The notes under the pieces were generated by a model. The model was given only the letters and a program-made list of their open reading frames with translations, was not told the DNA's origin and ran no database searches. Shown piece by piece: positions 33,180 through 41,508 of a stretch of DNA of 64,000 bases. Each line of letters begins with the position of its first letter. Positions within the stretch are counted from its first letter, which is position 1. Source of the stretch: Planctomycetota bacterium (lineage in GTDB: Bacteria > Planctomycetota > SZUA-567 > H5-PLA8); assembly GCA_015075375.1 (NCBI GenBank), contig JABTUM010000001.1, positions 1,483,201 through 1,547,200 of the forward strand, in the 5' to 3' direction. A program made the translations under genes and the position numbers.

Positions 33180-34850
33180 CCCGGATTTCCTGGATAGGAA
33201 GCAAGGTTTCAGCCGAAAGTTGCGTCACTGCATAGGGGAAAACAGCCCGACGGGCGTATGCGGGGACCCAATCTAATGGGTGAGAGCAGATTCGAGGCAT
33301 TGCGGCTTCAATTTGAGCCGAGTTTGCGGCTGGAATTTCACGGCGCGAGCGTGACCAGCGACGCGGGCTTGCTGGCCTATCGGGAACTGGATGAAGTCCT
33401 GGACCTGACGGCCATGGGTAGCGCTAGAATTGCCGACCCCAGGACCGGCAGCAACACGCGGCACAGCCTCACGGCGCTCTTGCGCCAAGCGGTCTACGGG
33501 CGGTTGGCCGGATACGAGGACACCAACGATGCGGAGCGCCTGCGGTTTGATCCGGCTGCGCGGCAGGTCGTCGGCGGGCGGGCACGGGAAAAGGAAGCGG
33601 CCTCAACCAGCGAGATGGGTTGGTTCGAGACCGAAGTGCTGACGCGAAAAGAGCATCTGCGATCCCTGCTGGACCTGCCCGGCGAGTGGATCGACCGGGT
33701 TCAAACGCGCACCGGCGCGTCGAAGCGGCTGGTCTTGGACATGGATAGTTCCGAGAGCGAGACCTATGGGGACCAGCAGGGCAGCGCCTTCAACGGGCAC
33801 TTTGACTGCACCTGCTATCATCCGCTGTTCCTGTTCAACCAGGACGGGGACCTGGAACGGTGCCTGCTGCGGCGGGGCAACCGGTACAGCAGCAAATATT
33901 GGCGACGGGTGCTCTGCCCGGTGATCGAGCGTTACCGTGGCCGCAGCTTGGAACGGTTCTTCCGGGGCGATGCGGCGTTTGAGGTGCCGGGATTGATGAA
34001 GGTTCTGGAAGCCGAGAAGTTCGGGTACGCCATCCGCATCAAGCAGAACGCGGTCCTACTGCGGGCCGTCGAGCATTTGCTGACGCGCCCGGTGGGTCGG
34101 CCGTCACGCCAGCCCAAGGTATTCTATCACAGCTTCATGTACCGGGCGGGCAGTTGGGACCGGGAGCGTCGCATCGTGGCCAAGGTAGAATGGCACATGG
34201 GCGAACTGCTTCCCCGTATCGGGTTCATCGTGACGAACCTGCGCTGGCGCTCGAAGCGCGTGGTCAAGTTCTACAATCAGCGCGGCACAGCGGAACAGTG
34301 GATCAAGGAAGGCAAGCACGCGGTGAAGTGGACCAAGCTCTCCTGCCACGACTTCAAGGACAATCAGGTACGGCTCCAGCTCTTCGCGCTGGCCTACAAT
34401 CAGGGCAACTTCCTGAGGAGGCTGGCACTGCCGAGAAGCGTGAAGCACTGGTCGCTAACCACGTTACGGGAGAAGCTGGTTAAGATCGGGGCGAAAGTGG
34501 TGAAGCATGCCCGGTACATCAATTTCCAGATGGCTGAAGTGGCGGTGCCCCGGGAATTGTTCGCGTCGATCTTGGCCAAGATTGGTCGGCTGAGAGATGC
34601 GCCAGCCTGAACCGCAGGCGTTCATGTACGGGGCTCGGGGCGCGTCGACCGCAGGTTCATGTGAGGGCCGCATGCCCCGAGTTGGCCGAAAGATGCCTTT
34701 GGCCCCCTTGAGGCGACCCGAGGAGCGGAGGGGCCGGCCCGAAGGCGTTGAAGCCGGGAGAAAAGGTTTGACGATAAGATGGGGAACCATAAAGTGGGTA
34801 AAAATTGGGCCGCTGGAACGGCTCCTGGTCAGTCATCCAGGAAATCCCGG
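33180..34850 (+). mobile_element. Intact IS1380-family element with target duplication
   Basis: The ends are 16-bp inverted repeats, left CCCGGATTTCCTGGAT (33180-33195) and right, inverted, CCGGGATTTCCTGGAT (34835-34850), with two mismatches. TTATA occurs on both sides (33175-33179 and 34851-34855) as a 5-bp target duplication. The length of 1.67 kb and a single large transposase gene fit IS1380. The presence of a clean duplication shows a fairly recent insertion. It landed about 20 bases past the end of the Rrf2 gene. Confidence 0.9.
33276..34610 (+). CDS. IS1380-family transposase
   Basis: 444 residues from the ATG at 33276. The N-terminal region is FHGASVTSDAGLLAYRELDEVL and RHSLTALLRQAVYGRLAGYEDTNDAERL. 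The catalytic residues are Asp in VLDMDSSESETYGDQQGSAFNG, Asp in RFFRGDAAFEVPGL and Glu in FYNQRGTAEQWIKEGKHAVKW. All are present and the frame is undamaged, so it should be active. It is the only complete transposase in the window. Confidence 0.95.
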   Translation: MGESRFEALRLQFEPSLRLEFHGASVTSDAGLLAYRELDEVLDLTAMGSARIADPRTGSNTRHSLTALLRQAVYGRLAGYEDTNDAERLRFDPAARQVVGGRAREKEAASTSEMGWFETEVLTRKEHLRSLLDLPGEWIDRVQTRTGASKRLVLDMDSSESETYGDQQGSAFNGHFDCTCYHPLFLFNQDGDLERCLLRRGNRYSSKYWRRVLCPVIERYRGRSLERFFRGDAAFEVPGLMKVLEAEKFGYAIRIKQNAVLLRAVEHLLTRPVGRPSRQPKVFYHSFMYRAGSWDRERRIVAKVEWHMGELLPRIGFIVTNLRWRSKRVVKFYNQRGTAEQWIKEGKHAVKWTKLSCHDFKDNQVRLQLFALAYNQGNFLRRLALPRSVKHWSLTTLREKLVKIGAKVVKHARYINFQMAEVAVPRELFASILAKIGRLRDAPA

Positions 34851-34873
34851 TTATAATTCAGACGCCTTCCGCC

Positions 34874-35293
34874 TCAAAGTCCAAGGGGGACACTTGGGTT
34901 CGAAGACACCAAAAGGGAAGCGATGGTGAGCGAACGAAATGCCTTCTCAGCCTGGGCTTGCACGTCATCCAACTGTTGATGCAGATCGCACAGCTTGGTA
35001 TCATGTGCTGCCAAACCTAGCGGGCAATGCCTGATGCGCTTCAAGGGGGCCACGGCGTTGATTACATCCCATACCGTCAGCCGTTCCGGATTCTCCTTGA
35101 GAGCGAATCCACCATGAAGGCCCCTGCGGGATTGCACCAGCTCCGCGTTTCGCAATATCTGCATAATCTTGGCTAGGTAGCCGAGAGGTACTTTGGTCTG
35201 CTTTGCAATCTCCTCGGTGGTAAGCGACTCGGCCTTTCGCTTGGCCAAACATACGACTACGCGAAGTGCATATTCGGCGGTCAGAGAAATCAT
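34874..35293 (-). CDS. Rrf2-family regulator (candidate nitric oxide or redox sensor)
   Basis: 139 residues from the ATG at 35293. MISLTAEYALRVVVCLA, LTTEEIAKQTKVPLGYLAKIMQILRNAELVQSRRGLHGGFAL is the Rrf2 winged helix. The wing is followed by VWDVINAVAPLKRIRHCPLG and KLCDLHQQLDDV. At least two cysteines stand in the region where NsrR/IscR-type proteins bind iron-sulfur clusters; a third is not obvious. It lies about 1 kb upstream of the nitric oxide reductase gene and points away, so it may well control that gene in the manner of NsrR. The IS1380 copy sits just after its stop. Confidence 0.82.
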   Translation of the reverse strand: MISLTAEYALRVVVCLAKRKAESLTTEEIAKQTKVPLGYLAKIMQILRNAELVQSRRGLHGGFALKENPERLTVWDVINAVAPLKRIRHCPLGLAAHDTKLCDLHQQLDDVQAQAEKAFRSLTIASLLVSSNPSVPLGL

Positions 35294-35694
35294 AGTAAGC
35301 CTTCCATGAAATGAGCCTAGCAAGGTTTCAACGCCAGGAACGCAGAGCTTGACCAGTCTCCCATTTGCGCTGGCACGCCTTCACCGCGCACTAAGGTGGT
35401 CCTGTCAAGCGGGAACGCCATTCACTTTTGCGGGCCTCGAAGGCTAGGCAACCGATGTGTGCTGTTCCCACCTCCTGAGTTCCGGCGATGCTCTTTACCT
35501 CGGCTTTCCCTGATTTGCGGGAGGCATTTTATTAGGCGCCTCCCCCTTTTCTCACGGCAACGGGTATCCCTCGGCGAGGTGCGCTACCGCATATCCCGGC
35601 TCCGTTTCCCAGGATCTCATTCAAGAAGTTTTTCGATCGACTCATGCCTCAATAGACTCCACGTCGTCCACCGCAGCCCCGTGGCCACCAACGA
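35294..35694. other. Stretch upstream of the Rrf2 gene without a supported gene
   Basis: About 400 bases. It must hold the promoter of the Rrf2 gene, but no clear operator is seen. The right part may belong to the decayed IS110 element that follows. Confidence 0.3.
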
Positions 35695-36060
35695 TCAGCG
35701 CGCCGCCAGCAAGCCCCGCAGTTCGCGGCACTCGCGATTGGGCATAGGCACCGGCGTCGGCAAACCGTCCCAGAGCAGCAACTCGCACAGCACCTCCGCG
35801 TCTACCTGGTCGGTCTTGTGCCGGTCATCCTCGATCAACCACACCTTTGCCGCGTTCACCACCACGGCCTCTGCGCCCAACTCCACCAGCGCCTCCTGCA
35901 GCCACGCCGTCTGGTTCCCGGCCTCCACCGCCACCATCTAGTCCGCCTTAGGGTAGCGCTTCAACCCGCCCTTCAAACCTTCTCGCGTTGTGGCGATCTC
36001 GCCGCGGCCCTTCCGCACGCCCTGAGCGTCTTCGCACAAAAAAGCTGGACACCGATGCGA
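35695..36060 (-). pseudogene. IS110-family transposase fragment
   Basis: The minus strand reads GRGEIATTREGLKGGLKRYPKAD, a TAG at about 35940, then MVAVEAGNQTAWLQEALVELGAEAVVVNAAKVWLIEDDRHKTDQVDAEVLCELLL. The DxxKTDxxDAxxL box with the conserved aspartates is the DEDD N-terminal domain of IS110 transposases. The C-terminal half is missing. Old and inactive. Confidence 0.75.
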
Positions 36061-36273
36061 CATCCAATCCAAAATAAAGTACGGTTGACCTCCCCTCTCG
36101 GATTCCTCGGTTATCTGACATCCCCGAGGCTACCTAGGGCAAGCGTGTCTGCCCATTTCAGAGCTTCTCCCTAATTGTCTCAGATATAGGTTGCCGAGGT
36201 AGATATGGCAAGGTATAAATAAGATAATTAGGTCTTTAAGTAGTGTTTAGCGCGCAACTATCGGGAGAGGGTC

Positions 36274-38559
36274 ATGAACCCAAGAAGACTCTGGATCGGC
36301 TTCGGAGCAGTCATGGTGCTTTCCTTTGCCGTTTTGGGTTACTACGGTTGGGAGATATACCGTGCGGCTCCACCTATTCCTAACCGAGTGGTGTCATCGA
36401 CCGGTGAAACGATCATGACGGGGAATGATATACGTGATGGACAGAACGTTTGGCAGTCCATCGGGGGCCAGCAAGTTGGAACAATCTGGGGGCACGGCTC
36501 GTATGTGGCCCCCGACTGGTCGGCAGACTACCTGCACCGCCAGTCCGATTGGCTACTGGAGCACTGGGCGCAAAATGACCACAACCGTTCGTTTGACGAG
36601 CTGAACCACGAGATCAAGGCGGCTTTGAAAGCTCGTCTAAGCAAGGAGATCCGCACCAATACTTACAATCCGAAAAGCGGCACACTCTCCGTATCTGAAG
36701 AGCGCATGGAGGCCATCCGTGCTATGGCGGGACACTACGCCGGTTTATTCGGCGGTATGCCGGAGTTTCGGGATTTACGCGATGCATACGCGATACCGGA
36801 ACACACGGTTAAGACCCCTGAACGTCAGGCTCAGATGAATGCGTTCTTTTTCTGGGCCTCGTGGGCATGTAGCACCAATCGCCCAGGCCAGGACATTACC
36901 TATACCAACAATTGGCCTCCGGAACCCCTGATCAGCAATCAGCCGACGTCATCAATCCTTGTCTGGTCAGTGCTGAGCGTGGTCCTTCTATTGGCCGGGA
37001 TTGGAGCCTTGGCATGGTATTTCGCAGTGCAGCGTCATCAGGAAGAACCTGATACATCTCTACCTGAAAGTGATCCATTACTGGCATTGGACCCCACGCC
37101 ATCCATGAGGGCTACGCTCAAATATTTTTGGATCGTTACAGCTTTGATTGTTGCGCAAGTCGGCTTGGGTGCGGTTACGGCACACTATGGCGTTGAGGGT
37201 TCAGGCTTTTATGGCTTTCCGTTGGCGGAGTACTTGCCATACGCAGTGACCCGTACCTGGCATACGCAATTGGGTATTTTCTGGATCGCCACGGCCTGGC
37301 TTGCCACCGGCCTTTTCATGGCGCCGGCCGTTTCGGGATATGAGCCCAACTTTCAGAAGGCGGGCGTAAATTTCCTGCTGATCTGTCTGCTGATTATAGT
37401 GGTCGGATCCATGTTCGGTCAATGGATGGGCGTACAGCAGCGTTTGAATCCAGAGATGAATTTCTGGTTCGGACATCAAGGCTACGAGTATGTGGATTTG
37501 GGGCGTTTCTGGCAACTCTTCCTTTGGATTGGTCTATTCCTGTGGTTGTTCTTGATGGGTCGCGCGCTATGGCCAGCGCTGAAAAGACCTGGTGACAACC
37601 GGCATCTGCTGGGCTTGTTCCTAGTCGCCTCGGCAGCCATTGCGCTGTTCTATGGCGCGGGTCTGATGTGGGGGCGACAGACCAATCTGGCCATGGTGGA
37701 ATACTGGCGCTGGTGGGTCGTGCACCTGTGGGTGGAAGGATTCTTTGAGGTATTCGCAACGGTGGTCATCGCTTTCCTGTTCACCCGCATGGGCCTGCTG
37801 GGGACGCGCAAGGCGACTTCGGCAGTCCTCTTTTCCACCATTATCTTTCTGTCCGGCGGCATCATCGGGACCTTCCATCACCTGTACTTCACCGGCACGC
37901 CGACGGCCATCATGGCCTTGGGCGCGACCTTCAGTGCGCTGGAAGTTGTCCCATTGGTGCTGATCGGCTTCGAGGCCTACGAGAATCTGACGTTGAGTCG
38001 CGCCAAACCCTGGGTCTCTGAATACAGGTGGCCTATCTTCTTTTTTGTGGCCGTCTCCTTCTGGAACTTGGTCGGCGCGGGATTGTTCGGTTTCCTGATC
38101 AACACGCCCATCGCCCTTTACTATATGCAGGGACTGAATACCACACCCGTCCACGGACACACCGCGCTATTTGGCGTATACGGCATGCTGGGCATTGGCC
38201 TTACTCTCTTTTGCCTCAAAGGTCTGGCAGTTCGCAAGCAATGGCGAAACGGAACATTGTCGTTCGCGTTCTGGTCGATCAATATCGGTCTAGCGCTGAT
38301 GGTGCTATTGAGCTTGCTGCCAGTGGGTCTGCTGCAGACTTACGCCAGCATTGAACACGGGATGTGGTATGCGCGTTCGGCGGAGTTCCTTCAGACAGAT
38401 CTGATGAAATCGCTTCGTTGGCTGCGTGCTATTGGCGATACGTTCTTCGCCCTTGGCGTTGTGGCCCTGGGTTGGTTTGTCCTGGGACTGAAGACCGGTT
38501 GGTCTGTCACGACAGATGCTCCACCGCAACTGGCCGAAACTATCCAGCCCACAAACTGA
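36274..38559 (+). CDS. norB: Quinol-dependent nitric oxide reductase (qNOR)
   Basis: 761 residues from the ATG at 36274, eight bases after GGGAGAGG. The N-terminal 220 residues hold the extra periplasmic domain that in qNOR replaces cytochrome NorC (NRVVSSTGETIMTGNDIRDGQNVWQSIGGQQVGTIWGHGSYVAPDWSADYLHR). A heme-copper oxidase subunit I follows, with at least 12 membrane helices. His330 in RTWHTQLG, His484 in VVHLWVEGFFEV, His535-His536 in GTFHHLYF and His627/His629 in VHGHTALFGVYG are the expected heme and FeB ligands. It reduces 2 NO to N2O with electrons from quinol, in detoxification or denitrification. No nirK, nirS or nosZ is in view, so detoxification is more likely. Confidence 0.93.
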   Translation: MNPRRLWIGFGAVMVLSFAVLGYYGWEIYRAAPPIPNRVVSSTGETIMTGNDIRDGQNVWQSIGGQQVGTIWGHGSYVAPDWSADYLHRQSDWLLEHWAQNDHNRSFDELNHEIKAALKARLSKEIRTNTYNPKSGTLSVSEERMEAIRAMAGHYAGLFGGMPEFRDLRDAYAIPEHTVKTPERQAQMNAFFFWASWACSTNRPGQDITYTNNWPPEPLISNQPTSSILVWSVLSVVLLLAGIGALAWYFAVQRHQEEPDTSLPESDPLLALDPTPSMRATLKYFWIVTALIVAQVGLGAVTAHYGVEGSGFYGFPLAEYLPYAVTRTWHTQLGIFWIATAWLATGLFMAPAVSGYEPNFQKAGVNFLLICLLIIVVGSMFGQWMGVQQRLNPEMNFWFGHQGYEYVDLGRFWQLFLWIGLFLWLFLMGRALWPALKRPGDNRHLLGLFLVASAAIALFYGAGLMWGRQTNLAMVEYWRWWVVHLWVEGFFEVFATVVIAFLFTRMGLLGTRKATSAVLFSTIIFLSGGIIGTFHHLYFTGTPTAIMALGATFSALEVVPLVLIGFEAYENLTLSRAKPWVSEYRWPIFFFVAVSFWNLVGAGLFGFLINTPIALYYMQGLNTTPVHGHTALFGVYGMLGIGLTLFCLKGLAVRKQWRNGTLSFAFWSINIGLALMVLLSLLPVGLLQTYASIEHGMWYARSAEFLQTDLMKSLRWLRAIGDTFFALGVVALGWFVLGLKTGWSVTTDAPPQLAETIQPTN

Positions 38560-38595
38560 AGTATCCTCGACTTCCTGGGAGTTACCATACTCCAG

Positions 38596-38800
38596 ATGGG
38601 CGAAGACGGGATCGACAACCTTCTTGCCAACGCGCTGATCGGCCAATTGGCCATGGTCGGCAGCGATGGCCGGCCTTACGCGATCCAATGCCTATCTGCT
38701 GGCTCGGCGACATGCTGTATGTACGCCTTCCAAGAAATGCCTGGAAAAGGGCGCGTGCACGCCGAGAACGACTGCGTTTGTTTCGAGGTGGTTTGGACGG
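38596..38800 (+). pseudogene. Degraded pyridoxamine-5'-phosphate-oxidase-like gene
   Basis: IDNLLANALIGQLAMVGSDGRPYAI is the start of a flavin-binding split-barrel protein, as in small pyridoxamine-phosphate-oxidase-like proteins. The expected continuation PMPICWLGDMLY is in the next frame. GKGRVHAENDCVCFEV, which ends the core, returns to the first frame. Two small shifts of opposite sense thus break it. The rest (to about 38958) has no likeness to the family. Confidence 0.55.
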
Positions 38801-39181
38801 CGCCGGACCTGAGCAATGACACTTCGATTCGTGCGAGGATCGGCCGGGCTCCGTCCACGAATTTGGAGAGAAAAAGCGCGTCCTGCAGTCCAGTGAACTC
38901 AGGTACCTCAGGCTGCACAGGGCCTCGCGTAAAGGCCATGGCGGAAAATCATCATTAGAACAAGGGGCGCTCTCCAGAGTTGTTGCTGAAACCTTGAGCG
39001 GCTGCATGAATGGAAGGCGCTGCAGAAGTCGATTCATTGATTGGCCGCCAACACAGGGTCTGCCCCGTCTGCAGTGCGGGAAACCGTGCTCGGCAAGCGT
39101 AGGAAAGCCGTCGACCTAGGTGCTTTTTGATCGAGTGACCGGCGGCAGAAGTGGATATTCAGAGCATGAGGAGGAAAGCAC
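38801..39181. other. Intergenic stretch before the halogenase-like gene
   Basis: About 380 bases. Possibly includes more of the degraded oxidase-like gene. A GGAGGAAAG site just before 39182 serves the next gene. No other feature was seen. Confidence 0.35.
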
Positions 39182-40441
39182 ATGGTTACTGCATCCAAGT
39201 CAAACCGGCCCATTGATGTGGCGGTCATTGGCGGAGGACCGGCCGGATCAGCATTGGCGACGCTGCTGGAGCGTGCGGGGCATCATTGCGCAGTGTTCGA
39301 GGCGGGCGAATTTCCGCGCTATCACATCGGCGAGTCTTTGATACCGCATACCTTTGGCATACTGGACCGGTTGGGACTACTTCCCAAGCTGCGGGTATCC
39401 TCATATCCTGAAAAGTACAGTGTGCGTTTCGTTTCGCCCACCGGAAATGAGTCCACGCCGTTCTATTTTTCGGAGACCATCGAGGGCGAGGGGGCGCGCA
39501 CGTGGCAGGTGGAGCGCTCCTCGTTCGACCAGCTTTGCCTTGACCATGCCCGGGAGCATGCCGTCGACGTCTACATGGGCGCCGCGGTAGAGCAGGTGCT
39601 CTTCAATGGCGCAAGGGCGACGGGGGTGCGCGTCCGTCCTTCCGATGGCGATCCTTATGACTTATCGACGCAAGTTGTAGTGGACGCTTCCGGAAGGTCC
39701 ACGGTTATCGGCAATCAGTTGATGCTTAAAAGTCCAGTGCCCGGCCTTAAAAAGGCAGCTCTCTGGTCATACTACAAGGGAGGCCGACGTCTGGATGGCA
39801 TAGACGCGGGCGAGACCACCATTTTTACCATCCGCGACCGAGGGTGGTTCTGGTACATCCCGTTGCCAGACGATGTGGTCAGCGTGGGCGTCGTCGCCAA
39901 TCCCGACAATCTATTTTCCAACGGCCAAGAGGCCGAAACAGTGTACGCTCGTGAAGTGAATGATTGCGTTCCTCTGCTTGAGCGACTCAATCTGGCCAAA
40001 CGCTGCGCGCGAGTCTACGGCAGTTCGAAGGAGTTAGCCTATTTTAATCGTCAGACATCCGGCGATGGTTGGGTCATGATCGGAGATGCGCGCGCGTTCC
40101 TGGATCCCATCTATTCCTCAGGATTGTTCCTTGCGTTGGCTTCGGCCGAATTGGCAGCGGAGTCCATTCACCAGGCCCTCGAAGCAAAAGACTTGACTGC
40201 CACAAGGCTCGGTTCGTTTGAGCCGAGAATAATGGCGGGAGTGGAGGTGGTCAGGCGCCTGATTCACGCCTTTTACGATCCCAATTTCAGCTTCGGCGAA
40301 TTTGTTAGGCGTTATCCAGCGCAACGCCGTGCACTCATTGATTGCCTCGTGGGTGACGTGCTCAAGGATATGAACGACTTCAAAACCGCCTTGGAGCAAA
40401 TGACGCCTCCGCCGCCCGACCTAATGGCAGGTGGCAGCTAA
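39182..40441 (+). CDS. Flavin-dependent halogenase-like FAD oxidoreductase
   Basis: 419 residues; AGGAGGAAAG precedes the ATG. The FAD fold starts with VAVIGGGPAGSALATLLERAGHHCAVFEAGEFPRYHIGESLIPHTF, GGGPAG at 17-22. A WxWxIP motif (W222, W224, P227 in GWFWYIPL) is the signature of flavin-dependent halogenases and their relatives, and the later VMIGDARAFLDPIYSSGLFLALAS is the second FAD-binding box. The family includes tryptophan and pyrrole halogenases as well as polyketide hydroxylases. It has no biosynthetic gene cluster here, and the needed flavin reductase is not visible. Halogenation is therefore a possibility only. Confidence 0.8.
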   Translation: MVTASKSNRPIDVAVIGGGPAGSALATLLERAGHHCAVFEAGEFPRYHIGESLIPHTFGILDRLGLLPKLRVSSYPEKYSVRFVSPTGNESTPFYFSETIEGEGARTWQVERSSFDQLCLDHAREHAVDVYMGAAVEQVLFNGARATGVRVRPSDGDPYDLSTQVVVDASGRSTVIGNQLMLKSPVPGLKKAALWSYYKGGRRLDGIDAGETTIFTIRDRGWFWYIPLPDDVVSVGVVANPDNLFSNGQEAETVYAREVNDCVPLLERLNLAKRCARVYGSSKELAYFNRQTSGDGWVMIGDARAFLDPIYSSGLFLALASAELAAESIHQALEAKDLTATRLGSFEPRIMAGVEVVRRLIHAFYDPNFSFGEFVRRYPAQRRALIDCLVGDVLKDMNDFKTALEQMTPPPPDLMAGGS

Positions 40442-40644
40442 GTCCAGAGGAGAACGAGAGTGACCTCAAAGCCAAGGATACTTTTATAAAAATCGTCGCG
40501 CGATACCCTTCGCTTGCACATTTTTAAAAAGAAGCGAGGATTCACATCACCAGGACGCGTGACGAGTGCGAACGCTCCAGAAAAGAAAACCTCCTCTACA
40601 AGATCGGAAACCCGCACACCGGCCAGTAAGCTCGGCGCGTGCTT

Positions 40645-41508
40645 TTACTTCGGCTCGGCGGGAAGGGCCTTCAAGCGTTCGTATTCTTCGTCGGAAATCG
40701 CTTCGATTTTAACGTTGTCGAACGCGTACCGGCCGCGCGGCCAGTACGCATACAGCATCACGCGCAGATAGCTGACCTCGATGTACGCCACCTTGTCCTT
40801 GCTCTGCGGGCGGCGCGTGGGATGAAACGCCTGCTCGAAATGCCGCCAGCCGTCCCCGGCCGTTCGGCAGTTCACGATCGTCTCCCAGCGCCGCCGCTCT
40901 TCGCCCCGAAACGGCCCCCACCCGCGCACCCACACCTTCGCGCCGCCCGGGCCCCGATAGTCGAAGCTGATCTTGTACGCCTGCTTCGGCGCGCACGCGA
41001 TCTTCGACGAATAAAACGATACGCCGTAGGTCGCGCCGATCGCGCCGTATTGCCGCGCCTCCCCCACCTCCGATTTCTCCGGCGCGGGCGGCGGATCTTC
41101 GCCCTTTTCCGCCGCCGCGCGCATCGCCGCCTGCCGCTTCTTGGCCTCCTCCTCCAGGACATCCGTATCGAGCACGATGAACTTGCCGCGTTCGGGCGCC
41201 GCGGGGTCCGACGTCCAGAACGACGTGAGCCCGTCGGGATGCGCCCAGCCCAGCGGAGCAGGTGGCAATCCTTTCTTCGGCGCTTCGGCCTCTTCGAAGG
41301 ATCCGTTCTTCAATTCGGGCAGCGGTTCGTCGGGGCCGGGAAACTCGGGATACCAATGCCGGTCGTCTTTGGGCTGCGCCGGAGGCTCCCATTCCCCGGC
41401 GGCGAGCGCACCGCCGAGCACCGCTAGCGCGGCGCACGCCAGCCACGCGCCGCCGCAAGCCTTCGCGCGCTTGAAAGGGCCGTGCGGTTGCCGCCTCTGC
41501 TTACTCAT
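40645..41508 (-). CDS. Secreted protein with carbohydrate-binding-like fold
   Basis: 287 residues from the ATG at 41508, whose ATGA overlaps the stop of the DUF4175 gene. After a basic start a hydrophobic signal follows (GAWLACAALAVLGGALAAG). NGSFEEAEAPKKGLPPAPLGW is the typical opening of a galactose-binding-like jelly roll (LxNGSFE). Then KISFDYRGPGGAKVWVRGWG and YIEVSYLRVMLYAYWPRGRYAFDNVKIEAI close the domain. It has an insert rich in Ala/Glu/Pro (KKRQAAMRAAAEKGEDPPPAPEKSE). It is the last gene of the operon and presumably an exported accessory protein of unknown ligand. Confidence 0.65.
   Translation of the reverse strand: MSKQRRQPHGPFKRAKACGGAWLACAALAVLGGALAAGEWEPPAQPKDDRHWYPEFPGPDEPLPELKNGSFEEAEAPKKGLPPAPLGWAHPDGLTSFWTSDPAAPERGKFIVLDTDVLEEEAKKRQAAMRAAAEKGEDPPPAPEKSEVGEARQYGAIGATYGVSFYSSKIACAPKQAYKISFDYRGPGGAKVWVRGWGPFRGEERRRWETIVNCRTAGDGWRHFEQAFHPTRRPQSKDKVAYIEVSYLRVMLYAYWPRGRYAFDNVKIEAISDEEYERLKALPAEPK

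Noticed and set aside
38028..38354. Short frames inside the nitric oxide reductase gene
   Set aside because: They are shadows of the reductase reading frame, which has all expected heme ligands.
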